64,000 bases of DNA from an uncultured Pelagibacteraceae bacterium (GTDB lineage: Bacteria; Pseudomonadota; Alphaproteobacteria; Pelagibacterales; Pelagibacteraceae). Each line of letters starts with the position of its first letter. The stretch's first letter is position 1. A program made the position numbers and the translations under genes. The stretch is taken from the NCBI GenBank assembly GCA_902585045.1, contig CACICB010000001.1:1-64000 (forward strand), in the 5' to 3' direction. The notes beneath the pieces are model-generated. The model was given only the letters and a program-made list of their open reading frames with translations, did not search any database and was not told where the DNA came from. Positions 53,010-61,783 of the stretch are shown one piece after another.

Positions 53010-54097
53010 TAAATGTCATCTCCTAAATAAATTCCTAATGAAAGAGCTGTTTCGACTAAAGAGTCTTTTCTTTCAACATTCTTATATGTTTTGATGCCTT
53101 CATCAATAGGCACGTCAACCACTCTTCGGTCTCTCCATGCTACCATTCTATCAAATTTTTTTTGATTTAAAAGATCTACAGCATAAACTCCGAATGCGCT
53201 TGCTAATATTCTATCACTGGCTGTTGGGGGAGCTCCTCTCTGAACGTGACCAAGTGAAGTTACTCTACATTCGACATCAGTTTTCATCATTAATTCTTGA
53301 GCTATGTAATCTCCGATTCCACCAAGTCTTTGTTCTCCGTCCATATATTTATGAACTACTCTAGAGCCATCTTCTTTTTTTACTGCCTCTGCAACTACAA
53401 TTAAAGAATGTTGAATATCATTTTTTTTCATAAAATTAAGTTTTCTAATAATCCCGTCAATTGAATATTTAATTTCAGGAATCAAAATAATATCTGCACC
53501 ACCTGCTATGCCAGCATTTAAAGCTATGTGTCCAGCATCACGCCCCATTACTTCAAGTATCATGGACCTTCTATGGCTAGCAGCAGTTGATTGTAGATTG
53601 TCTAATGCTTGAGTGGCAACATCTACTGCAGTATGAAAGCCTATCGAGCTTTCTGTTGCCCCCACATCATTATCAATTGTTTTTGGGATAGCAACTATTT
53701 TCATATTACCGTCTTTTGCTAATTTTTTTAGTATTTGCATACTCCCATCTCCACCTATTATTATTAAACCATCTAGTTTCATTGAATGATATCCTTCAAT
53801 TATTTCTTTTGATTTATCAACGTGTTTTCCATCTCCAGTTGGAATTTTAAAAGGATTGCCTTTGTTGGTAGATCCTAAAAAAGTCCCACCTTGTCTCAAC
53901 AAATAACCTCCAAAAGTTTTATGGTTCAATTGTATAACGTCTACTGGTCGCTTGATTAATCCAGCTGTACCATCTCTAATTCCAAATACATCCATGTTAT
54001 ATTTATTTTTTGCTCTATAAAAGATCGATCTAATTGCTGCATTTAAACCACCGCAATCTCCTCCACTTGTTAAAATTCCTATCTTTTTACTACTCAT
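53009..54097 (-). CDS. pfkA: 6-phosphofructokinase
   Basis: Phosphorylates fructose-6-phosphate in the EMP pathway. LTSGGDCGGLNAAIR, IGGDGSM, IPKTIDNDVG, ILEVMGRDAGHIALNAG and SLGHVQRGAPPTASDR are present. At the donor-determining positions it has Gly (GGDGS, G118) and Lys (PKTIDND, K139). Gly at the first position favours ATP, while the Lys is shared with PPi-type enzymes, so ATP is likelier but needs assay. Length 362. Divergent from pyk, allowing joint control of two key glycolytic steps. Confidence 0.93.
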   Translation of the reverse strand: MSSKKIGILTSGGDCGGLNAAIRSIFYRAKNKYNMDVFGIRDGTAGLIKRPVDVIQLNHKTFGGYLLRQGGTFLGSTNKGNPFKIPTGDGKHVDKSKEIIEGYHSMKLDGLIIIGGDGSMQILKKLAKDGNMKIVAIPKTIDNDVGATESSIGFHTAVDVATQALDNLQSTAASHRRSMILEVMGRDAGHIALNAGIAGGADIILIPEIKYSIDGIIRKLNFMKKNDIQHSLIVVAEAVKKEDGSRVVHKYMDGEQRLGGIGDYIAQELMMKTDVECRVTSLGHVQRGAPPTASDRILASAFGVYAVDLLNQKKFDRMVAWRDRRVVDVPIDEGIKTYKNVERKDSLVETALSLGIYLGDDI

Positions 54098-54161
54098 TAA
54101 ATTAATTTTTCTTTAATATTCTTTTTTAAGGGAAGTGGTGTTATAACATAAAAATCTCTTA

Positions 54162-55571
54162 ATGGAAAAAAAAGCAAAAATTATAGCTACTCTCGGTCCA
54201 TCAATTTATAGTGAATCTAAGTTAAATAAGCTTGTAGATCTTGGGGTTGATGCGTTTAGGATAAATTTCAGTCATGATACTAGTGGTGTGAAAAGAATTA
54301 TTTCCCGAATAAGAAAAATTGAGAAAAGAAAAGATAAAAAAATTTCATTAATCGCAGATTTACAAGGAATCAAATTAAGGATTGGAAAGATAAAAGAAGG
54401 AAGCCAGAAAATTAAATTTAACCAGAAATTTATTTTGGACAATAAAATGCAAATAGGTAATAATTTTAGAGTCAACTTTCCATATATAAAAATATTAAAA
54501 AAGTTAAAGAGAGGAAATAAAATACTTATTGATGATGGCAAATACTTATTTTCAGTCGTTGCAAAATCTAAAAATTCTATAATTACAAAGTGTAAAAGTC
54601 ACAATTGTATTATTCGAAGTAATAAAGGTGTTCACATTCCTAATATAAATATGCCATTTAATAACCTCACCTCAAAGGATAAAAAAGATATTAAAATTGC
54701 GGCTAGACTTGGTTGTAATTGGATAGCATTATCTTTTTTACAAAACGAAAAACTTATTTTTGCTGCAAGAAAATTAATAAAAAAAGATATTGGAATTATT
54801 GCAAAAATCGAAAATAAAATTGCATTAAAAAATATTGATAAAATAATAAAAGCAACTGACTCTGTCATGGTCGCAAGAGGTGATTTGGCGATTGATATAG
54901 GACATAGTGAGGTTCCGAAAGTTCAATTAAGTTTGATAAAAAAATGTTCTGAAAATTCTAAATCAGTTATTGTGGCAACTCAAATGCTTGAAAGCATGAT
55001 TGAGAATAGCACTGCGACTCGAGCAGAGATTAATGATATTGCTACAGCTATTTTTCAAGGTGCTGACACAGTTATGTTGTCCGCAGAGGCAGCCATTGGT
55101 AAATTTCCAACTCAAGCTGTCTCTACTATGACACAAACAATTCTTTCTGCCGAAAAATATAAAAGAAAACACATTGAAGATTTTAAAAATTCTATAATTG
55201 CCAACAAAGATCCAGTAAAGTCTATTCTTCTTTCTGTAAAAGATATAGCTTATAATCCAGATGTCAAAGCCATAATAGTATTTTCTAACTCTGGTAAGTC
55301 TGCAAAACTTGTTTCGTCAATGCGTCCTGCTGCTAAGATAGTAACAATTTCACCTAATATTAATGTAAGCAGACAAGTTTCTTTGTTATGGGGAGTAAAA
55401 TCTATTAACAGTAGAGATGCAAATGGATGGAAGGATATGATGTCTATTTCAAAAGAAATTATTAGAAAACTTAAATTTGTAAAAAAAAATGATTTTGTGG
55501 TCATAACTGCTGGATTGCCTTTTGGTAAAGCGGGCATGACAAATATGGTGAGACTTTATAAAGTACAGTAG
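54162..55571 (+). CDS. pyk: Pyruvate kinase
   Basis: Last glycolytic step: phosphoenolpyruvate plus ADP to pyruvate plus ATP. KAKIIATLGPS, FRINFSHD, MVARGDLAIDIG and the signature ATQMLESMIENSTATRAEINDIATAIFQGADTVMLSAEAA are intact. The C-terminal domain is present (AIIVFSNSGKSAKLVSSMRP). Length 469 is normal. It starts 64 bases from the divergent pfkA. Its TAG stop overlaps the GTG start of a following 57-aa ORF. Confidence 0.96.
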   Translation: MEKKAKIIATLGPSIYSESKLNKLVDLGVDAFRINFSHDTSGVKRIISRIRKIEKRKDKKISLIADLQGIKLRIGKIKEGSQKIKFNQKFILDNKMQIGNNFRVNFPYIKILKKLKRGNKILIDDGKYLFSVVAKSKNSIITKCKSHNCIIRSNKGVHIPNINMPFNNLTSKDKKDIKIAARLGCNWIALSFLQNEKLIFAARKLIKKDIGIIAKIENKIALKNIDKIIKATDSVMVARGDLAIDIGHSEVPKVQLSLIKKCSENSKSVIVATQMLESMIENSTATRAEINDIATAIFQGADTVMLSAEAAIGKFPTQAVSTMTQTILSAEKYKRKHIEDFKNSIIANKDPVKSILLSVKDIAYNPDVKAIIVFSNSGKSAKLVSSMRPAAKIVTISPNINVSRQVSLLWGVKSINSRDANGWKDMMSISKEIIRKLKFVKKNDFVVITAGLPFGKAGMTNMVRLYKVQ

Positions 55572-55744
55572 TGAACAAAAATAATTACACAATCGATGAA
55601 ATTTTATCTGCGATTAATGAGCTTAATGAGAAAAAAGTTAAAGAGGATATAAGTATTAAAAAAAAGAGTGATTATTTATTTAATTCTGAAATTCCAAAAA
55701 ATACTCTAAAATTAATCGAGGAAGCAGAAAAAAATAATAATTAG
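55571..55744 (+). CDS. Small hypothetical protein coupled to pyk (GTG start, not in ORF track)
   Basis: 57 residues starting at a GTG that overlaps the pyk stop (TAGTG). The sequence is acidic and lysine-rich with two probable helices (YTIDEILSAINELNEKK and NTLKLIEEAEKNN). No known domain, no membrane span. It ends in a 4-base overlap with the convergent SGNH hydrolase gene. The exact abutment at both ends argues that it is translated by re-initiation after pyk. Confidence 0.6.
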   Translation: MNKNNYTIDEILSAINELNEKKVKEDISIKKKSDYLFNSEIPKNTLKLIEEAEKNNN

Positions 55745-56904
55745 AAATAATTACAAATCTCCTCACTTATTAGCTGACTAGCTTGATTGTGACCAGATTT
55801 ATTCCAATGCCCTATCCCAAGTTTGGTATTTTTAAAACCATGAAAAAAGATGTCTCTGTTAGTTGCTATTGTGCTCATTTTTTTTGCTAGCGGAATATAC
55901 ATAATTGAATTATTTTTAGATAATTGTTGAAGTCTATCCTCCGGATAAAACAAGTTGTTTATGTTATTTTTTCTTTTAAAGTTTTTTACTTCATCCTTGT
56001 TTGGATTTACTTGTTCAGGTGTTGATAATGAAACAAGAATAAAATTTTTTTTCTTTCCAATTATATCATCATTCATTTTTTTAATTATTTTTTCTGTTAA
56101 TATCCAGGCTTCATTCCAGATTGAATTTCCTGGGTTATATAAATTATTTTCTGTAACAAAAATATTTTTTGAAGCTGTTGCTTCATCCCTTTTCCTCTTA
56201 AAATACATTTGCACATATGTCTCTCTTAGCAATTGAGAAATTCTTGAATATTGACTTATATGAATAAACATTTGACCAACATAAGAACTTAAAATTTTAT
56301 AAGGCTCTGAATTTAAGAAACTTCTATCAATAATAATGGAATTATTTTTGTCAAAGGAAAAATAGGGACGATATTTTTTCGTCGACAATATCTTTAAATT
56401 ATCTGATATGTCATTTCCGCTATAAAATGCAAGAAGAATAAAATCTGGGTTGTATTTCCAAACATGATTTTTTAAGGTTAAATATTGCTGTGTAGTTCCA
56501 TATTCAGAAACACCAAAGTTTATAACTTCAATATCCTTTCCTCTATGAAAATTATTGCAGGTTTCTAAATAGTTTTTAAGTTTATACCAAAATGTATCCT
56601 CAATATTTATCGAACGAGCTTCAGCAAATGAGTCTCCTAAAATAGCTATTCTAAGAGTATTATCTGGTTTTAAAATTTTATGTTCAACATCTCTGAGGCC
56701 ATTAGAATTTATTTTTACAACTCCTTCACCTTCTCTTCTCCAAGTACCTGAACTATTAGGTAGCAATGAAAAACCTCGCACAGGATCATGTGTTTGAAAT
56801 ATTGGATATTCAATTTTTAATATTCTTAATAAAATCTCCAAACAAAAAATAATTAAAATAAAAAAAAAAATAAAAAAAAGAATTTTTTTTTTTAATTTTA
56901 TCAT
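55741..56904 (-). CDS. Membrane-anchored SGNH/GDSL-type hydrolase
   Basis: N-terminal helix (ILFFIFFFILIIFCLEILLRI) anchors the protein; the body has the SGNH nucleophile motif RIAILGDSFAEA, block-III-like LLAFYSGNDISDN and a C-terminal GIGHWNKSGH carrying the catalytic His region. Such proteins often add or remove acetyl groups on polysaccharides; the exact role is inferred only. Length 387. Its start overlaps the stop of the CMAH-like gene by one base, so they are likely partners in surface-glycan modification. Confidence 0.85.
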   Translation of the reverse strand: MIKLKKKILFFIFFFILIIFCLEILLRILKIEYPIFQTHDPVRGFSLLPNSSGTWRREGEGVVKINSNGLRDVEHKILKPDNTLRIAILGDSFAEARSINIEDTFWYKLKNYLETCNNFHRGKDIEVINFGVSEYGTTQQYLTLKNHVWKYNPDFILLAFYSGNDISDNLKILSTKKYRPYFSFDKNNSIIIDRSFLNSEPYKILSSYVGQMFIHISQYSRISQLLRETYVQMYFKRKRDEATASKNIFVTENNLYNPGNSIWNEAWILTEKIIKKMNDDIIGKKKNFILVSLSTPEQVNPNKDEVKNFKRKNNINNLFYPEDRLQQLSKNNSIMYIPLAKKMSTIATNRDIFFHGFKNTKLGIGHWNKSGHNQASQLISEEICNYF

Positions 56905-58235
56905 TAAAGTTTTTTTGAAACTTTTTTCAAAAGTTTTAAGAAAAATATTATCAAATTATAATTAAAAATTAATTTATAATTTAATTTAAGGCCCATAGAA
57001 TTTAAGCTTCCAATAGCAAAAGACCTTGTGGCTTTTATAAATCCATCTTTTGAGGCTTCAAAACAACCATTAACTGTAAGGGTATCATATCCAAAATCAT
57101 TTTTAAAAATAAATGCTAAGGACTCACTATGCATAGAAATATCAGATGAATTATTTTCAGTCGGATTGAAACCATTTACTAAAGAAAATTCATAATTTTT
57201 TTTGTGATCATACAAGAAAATATTAATAGGCTGAAAAAATTTTAAAAATTTGATTTTGGATGAGATATATATAATAGCCTTTGAATTTATTTCTAAAATT
57301 TTTTGTTTATATTTAGTATATTCGTCTTGCAAAGTTCCCAAATCAACTGAATTATTAAAAGATTCTAAAGGATACTTGTTTATATCTTCATATTTTTTTT
57401 TCCAAAAGTTAAGAGAATTTTCGGATTGTTTTAATTGAGAAATTATTTGCTCTTCTCCAGGTGCAAGAATAACTGAGTCTATTTTTTTTGATAAAGATTT
57501 TTGAAAAACATGTGGTTTGTTTATTTCATCATTCATAAAAGAATTAAGTTGGTTTGAAAAATAAATAAAACTCGCAAAAGGAACTACTTTTTTACATTCT
57601 AAAATTTTAAACTGATTTTCAATAGTATTTAATTTTTCTTGAGCGGCTGATCTTCTAAAATCTTTGTTATCTTTATTTCCTTTCCAAGCAGCATAACTGA
57701 ACTGCGTTAAAAGTAGATCAAATTTTCCATGATCTTTACGAAACTTTTTGATTTCTTCTATATTGTTAAGTGGGCAGTCATTTAGATTTAATATTCTTTC
57801 TTTTGAGCCTTCTAAAATCAAAGCAGAGTCAACATATCCAAATTTTATTACTTTTGCTCTTACATTATTTTTTAAATTTATGAATTTATTGTTTGGAACT
57901 TCAATAACATCATAGTCATTTTTTTTTAAAAAATTCAAAACTCTTTTATCTTTTGTCTCCTGGAATAAAATTTGAGTCTTGTTTTCTAGTATTAAAGATT
58001 TGTACTCTTTATTAAAAAAAAAACTTGGACTGAAATGATCCGGATGTTCGTGAGAAACATAGATATAATCAGTATTCTGTAGATGATCTTTTGTCTCTTC
58101 CACTGTAAGCTCGTGTAATAATTTCCATCCCTTATGGAAAACTGACCCGTCATACCATGGATCTGATATTATTGAGACATCATCTATTCTGACTTTAGCA
58201 GAAGCATGATTAATAAGTTTTACAGTTGACATCAT
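56904..58235 (-). CDS. Metallo-beta-lactamase-fold protein resembling the CMP-Neu5Ac hydroxylase hydrolase-fold domain
   Basis: The metal motif HxHxDH is present as YVSHEHPDHFSPSFF. The preceding ISDPWYDGSVFHKGWKLLHE closely resembles the start of the MBL-fold part of CMP-N-acetylneuraminate hydroxylase-like (UlaG-related) proteins. No N-terminal Rieske iron-sulfur motif is seen, so hydroxylase activity is not supported. Length 443. Neighbouring polysaccharide genes suggest a role in surface-sugar metabolism, but the reaction is unknown. It lies 25 bases after gap on the same strand. Confidence 0.75.
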   Translation of the reverse strand: MMSTVKLINHASAKVRIDDVSIISDPWYDGSVFHKGWKLLHELTVEETKDHLQNTDYIYVSHEHPDHFSPSFFFNKEYKSLILENKTQILFQETKDKRVLNFLKKNDYDVIEVPNNKFINLKNNVRAKVIKFGYVDSALILEGSKERILNLNDCPLNNIEEIKKFRKDHGKFDLLLTQFSYAAWKGNKDNKDFRRSAAQEKLNTIENQFKILECKKVVPFASFIYFSNQLNSFMNDEINKPHVFQKSLSKKIDSVILAPGEEQIISQLKQSENSLNFWKKKYEDINKYPLESFNNSVDLGTLQDEYTKYKQKILEINSKAIIYISSKIKFLKFFQPINIFLYDHKKNYEFSLVNGFNPTENNSSDISMHSESLAFIFKNDFGYDTLTVNGCFEASKDGFIKATRSFAIGSLNSMGLKLNYKLIFNYNLIIFFLKLLKKVSKKL

Positions 58236-58260
58236 ATGACTATAATAAATAAATTTGATG

Positions 58261-59265
58261 CTAAATCAAAGATGCAATCTGTATTGCAGTGTCACACATC
58301 CTATTAGAAAATCCCCATTCGTTATCGTACCAGGAAAGAACCCTGCTAAATTTTCCTTTAATAACTTGGGTTTGAGTTATGTCAAATATTGAGCTGTGAG
58401 GATTGTGGTTAAAATCTTTTGATACCAAAGGTTTCTGATTTATATCTAAAACTCCTTTTAATTCTCCTTTTGCAGCCTTTGTCATTGCTTCATTAATACT
58501 TTCAGGTGTTGCTTCTTTATCAGTAACTAATGTTAGATCAATTAATGAAACATTTGGTGTAGGAACTCTTATAGCTGTTCCATCTAACTTTCCTTTTAAA
58601 CTCGGCAAAACTAAACTCATTGCTTTGGCGGCTCCTGTTGAAGTAGGTATCATTGCTCCTTCTGTAGAACGAGCTCTTCTTAAATCTTTATGTAGTGTAT
58701 CAAGCAATTTTTGATCGCCTGTATAACTATGGATTGTAGTCATATAACCATAACTAATTCCAAAAGTTTTTTCTAAAACCATTGCAACAGGAGCTAGACA
58801 ATTTGTAGTGCACGAACCATTGGATATAATATTATGCTCTTTTTTTAACTGTTTGTTATTAACACCTTGAACGATTGTAAAATCTACTTCTTTACCAGGA
58901 GCAGAAATTATTACTTTTTTCGCTCCACCTTTTATATGTTTTTCTGTTGATGACTTATCTAAAAATATACCAGTGCATTCTAATACTACATCGGCACCTA
59001 CTTTTCCCCAAGGAATATTGGCAGGATCTTTTTCTGCAAAAACTTTTATTTCTTGATTACCGATTTTGAAACCTTCTTTAGAAGTCTGAATTTCTTCATT
59101 AATGATACCATGAGTACTATCATATTTAATCAAGTGAGCATTAGTTTCTATAGATCCTAAATCATTTATTGCAACAACTTGTATTTTATCTTTATAATTC
59201 TCTAAAATAGCTCTAAGAATTAATCTACCTATTCTTCCAAATCCATTTATTCCAATTTTTATCAT
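58261..59265 (-). CDS. gap: Glyceraldehyde-3-phosphate dehydrogenase
   Basis: Oxidises and phosphorylates glyceraldehyde-3-phosphate, reversibly. The catalytic Cys is in SNGSCTTNCLAP, the NAD motif is GINGFGRIGRLILRA with Asp in AINDLGS (NAD preference), plus TIHSYTGDQ, LRRARS and SWYDNEWGFSNRM. Length 334 is normal. Unusually, it lies within a run of envelope-glycan genes, 7 bases after the GNAT-like gene and 25 bases before the CMAH-like gene. Confidence 0.97.
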   Translation of the reverse strand: MIKIGINGFGRIGRLILRAILENYKDKIQVVAINDLGSIETNAHLIKYDSTHGIINEEIQTSKEGFKIGNQEIKVFAEKDPANIPWGKVGADVVLECTGIFLDKSSTEKHIKGGAKKVIISAPGKEVDFTIVQGVNNKQLKKEHNIISNGSCTTNCLAPVAMVLEKTFGISYGYMTTIHSYTGDQKLLDTLHKDLRRARSTEGAMIPTSTGAAKAMSLVLPSLKGKLDGTAIRVPTPNVSLIDLTLVTDKEATPESINEAMTKAAKGELKGVLDINQKPLVSKDFNHNPHSSIFDITQTQVIKGKFSRVLSWYDNEWGFSNRMCDTAIQIASLI

Positions 59266-59272
59266 ACCTTAA

Positions 59273-59860
59273 TTAAAAACTCTTTCGCAAAAAAAACATA
59301 TTATTTATTTTTTTATAAATTTTAAATTTGTTTCTTTTATAATAAGCGTGGGCTTTAAAATTTTTGGCTTCATAACACAAAAAAAGAAATTTTGCATTAT
59401 TTTTTTTAAGAATTTTTTTGAAAAAATAATTAATAATATTATCTTTTTTTCTTAAGCTGATTTTTTTAAAATATTTACTCAAAATTACTAAATGAAGCAA
59501 ATGAATATAATTTTTCTCCCTATTTTTTCCAAAATCAATTGAAGATTTTCCCATCATTCTTAAAAGAAAGCTTATATTAGTAAATACAATCAAAGGATGC
59601 ATTAGTAAAAATAAAATTATTTTTTTTCTTAATAAATTATAATTATCTATTGTGGTAAGACTGATTATAGAAACGATATTTTTATCTTTTTTGATCACAT
59701 ATAGATCTATTGTCTTTTCTTTTACCGCTTTTTTAAAGAAATTTTTATTTAAAATAGAAAATATTGATGAAGGTATTTTCTCTATAATTAATTCAAAAAT
59801 CTTATCTAGGTTATTTGGACAATATTCTAAGATATATTTGTCTTTTTTAAGTAGTTGCAC
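59273..59860 (-). CDS. Hypothetical protein, possible GNAT-fold acetyltransferase
   Basis: 195 residues, extremely Lys/Ile/Phe-rich. The C-terminal segment FKAHAYYKRNKFKIYKKI resembles the last strand-helix of GNAT acyltransferases, where a neighbour 'ARALYERnGFk' pattern is usual, and LHLVILSKYFKKISL could be the acetyl-CoA binding strand. The central segment IILFLLMHPLIVFTNISFLL is hydrophobic. The family call is weak. Linked within 7 bases on both sides to gap and the 87-aa gene. Confidence 0.5.
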   Translation of the reverse strand: MQLLKKDKYILEYCPNNLDKIFELIIEKIPSSIFSILNKNFFKKAVKEKTIDLYVIKKDKNIVSIISLTTIDNYNLLRKKIILFLLMHPLIVFTNISFLLRMMGKSSIDFGKNREKNYIHLLHLVILSKYFKKISLRKKDNIINYFFKKILKKNNAKFLFLCYEAKNFKAHAYYKRNKFKIYKKINNMFFLRKSF

Positions 59861-59867
59861 TTTGTAA

Positions 59868-60131
59868 CTATTTGCTCTCTTTTAGTTCTGAGCTAATTTT
59901 GTCTAAAAAATTTTTTATAAGGATTGCATCTTCTTTATCAAGAATGTTATCTTTTTTTAACGAACTATTCAATTCTTGTCTAATTTTGTCTTTTATCTTT
60001 TCACTAGTTTCTTTATCTAATGTAGAAAATATTTTTTTTTGAAAATTATGGATCGTATATCCAACGGTTAATTGATATAGAAAAAATATGGCTACTATAA
60101 AAATTATTACTTTATAAATATAAATTCTCAT
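59868..60131 (-). CDS. Hypothetical single-span protein
   Basis: 87 residues: N-terminal helix (VIIFIVAIFFLYQLTVGY) then a charged, helical region with heptad-like spacing (FSTLDKETSEKIKDKIRQELNSSLKK). Not recognised. It starts 2 bases after the GT39-like gene stop, so it is probably translated with it and acts at the inner membrane. Confidence 0.7.
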   Translation of the reverse strand: MRIYIYKVIIFIVAIFFLYQLTVGYTIHNFQKKIFSTLDKETSEKIKDKIRQELNSSLKKDNILDKEDAILIKNFLDKISSELKESK

Positions 60132-60133
60132 TT

Positions 60134-61783
60134 TTATTTCTTATAAATCGAAAATATCTTAATATCTCCAATAAAATACTCCTCGATTTTCTTAAATTCT
60201 ACTGGAATATTGTAATTTTTATTATACTTTTCATCTGATTTATAAATATAATTTGTATAAATATAATCAGCTCTATCAAACTCTTGCCCAACGAATATAA
60301 ATTTTGATCTTTGATTCTCGGTTAACATATCCTTGCCATTTTTGAAAGGCGTCCACGAAGAATTTGCTACATAAATTTTTTTTTTTTCATTTTCTTTTGA
60401 AAAAATATAACTTAAAGCATGCGATCTACTTAGCGAAGGAGTATCAACTTGAAAATTTTCGATTTCTTTTTTACTTAAATATTCATTGAAATATAAACTT
60501 TGGTATGGATGAAATTTAATATTTTGGTAAACTAGAAAAGATCCAATTAATACACATAATGAATATTCATATACAGTTTTAATTTTTTTTCTAAAATAGT
60601 TTAAATAATAATTAATAGAGAAAGCAGCAAAATAACTTAAAAATAAATGTAAAAAATAAAAATGCCGCCAGCCACTTAACATGGCAACGTTTAAAAAAAT
60701 CGCGTAAGTAAAAAAAATAGTAAAACTTAACAATATAAATACATCTATTTTTTCTTTGTTCGTTTGCCAAAAATCACTATTAATAATTTTTTTATCTTTT
60801 ATATTTAGAAGTCGCACAAAAAATCTTTTAGCTAAGATTAAAAATCCTAAAACTGAAAAAAATAAAATTACAAAAGGAGTCGATATAAATATCCAAAAAG
60901 GTAGATATGTTCTGGGTAAATATTTAATTGAATAATATTCTCCATCAAAAAGAACTTTTATATCCATCCAGTAAAAAAATTTTTTGAACCATAAAGAAAA
61001 TTCAAAGATATTCAGCTCCCAAATATAAGGATAATGTAAATAAAGAAAAAACAAATAGAAAAAAATAATTTTTACCACTTGTTGAATTAAAAAAAATAAA
61101 TTATTTTTTTTGTTTAAATATTCAATAAAAAGAAAAAAAATTGTAAATATAGGCAAATAAATGCCCATAATTCTTGAAGAAGTCGCTAATGCCGAAAATA
61201 AGCAAAATAAAATTAAATGCTTGTTTTTTGACTCTGTAAAAAATCTAAAAAGGAAATAAACCGATAAAGTTAATAAAGATAAAAATAATATATCTTTATT
61301 GTTATGAAAACTGTCTCCAAAAATTCTTGGTGTCCCAATGTAAAATAAGACTCCTAAAAAAATTACAGAATTTTTAGTAAATCTTTTTTTTAAAATTAGA
61401 TAAAAACTTATTGAACTTAAAAAAAATATTAAAAATATAGATAGATGTCTTAAATGAAAATAAATTTTACTATCTTCTATAGAGAATAGAATTTCAATAA
61501 AAGCTAAAGGTAAATCAAAAATTATGCCATAAAAATTGAAATAATTTGTATCTGGTAACAATGGATATTCCATGAGTATTTCTTGATATTTATTCGTGGC
61601 TAAATTACTAAAATTGTCCAGTTCAAAAAAAAATAAAAATTGTTTTAACCAATAAAAACCATTTTTTCTTTGGAAATGCTCTTCTATACCTATTCCAAAA
61701 TCTTTATAAATTAATAATCCGATAAAAAAGTAAATACTAAAAAAAATGAAAGGAAATTTCTGATTGAAAAATTTATTGATCAT
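60134..61783 (-). CDS. GT39/GT83-like membrane glycosyltransferase
   Basis: Integral membrane protein with about ten or more helices over 549 residues. The first extracytoplasmic loop has the acidic pair and downstream Arg typical of lipid-phosphate-sugar-dependent transferases (GIGIEEHFQRKNGFYWL), and HNNKDILFLSLLTLSVYFLF follows. It likely moves a sugar from a polyprenyl-phosphate donor onto an envelope glycan. It overlaps the upstream GT2 gene by 4 bases; that GT2 could make the polyprenyl-phosphate sugar it uses. Confidence 0.78.
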   Translation of the reverse strand: MINKFFNQKFPFIFFSIYFFIGLLIYKDFGIGIEEHFQRKNGFYWLKQFLFFFELDNFSNLATNKYQEILMEYPLLPDTNYFNFYGIIFDLPLAFIEILFSIEDSKIYFHLRHLSIFLIFFLSSISFYLILKKRFTKNSVIFLGVLFYIGTPRIFGDSFHNNKDILFLSLLTLSVYFLFRFFTESKNKHLILFCLFSALATSSRIMGIYLPIFTIFFLFIEYLNKKNNLFFLIQQVVKIIFFYLFFLYLHYPYIWELNIFEFSLWFKKFFYWMDIKVLFDGEYYSIKYLPRTYLPFWIFISTPFVILFFSVLGFLILAKRFFVRLLNIKDKKIINSDFWQTNKEKIDVFILLSFTIFFTYAIFLNVAMLSGWRHFYFLHLFLSYFAAFSINYYLNYFRKKIKTVYEYSLCVLIGSFLVYQNIKFHPYQSLYFNEYLSKKEIENFQVDTPSLSRSHALSYIFSKENEKKKIYVANSSWTPFKNGKDMLTENQRSKFIFVGQEFDRADYIYTNYIYKSDEKYNKNYNIPVEFKKIEEYFIGDIKIFSIYKK

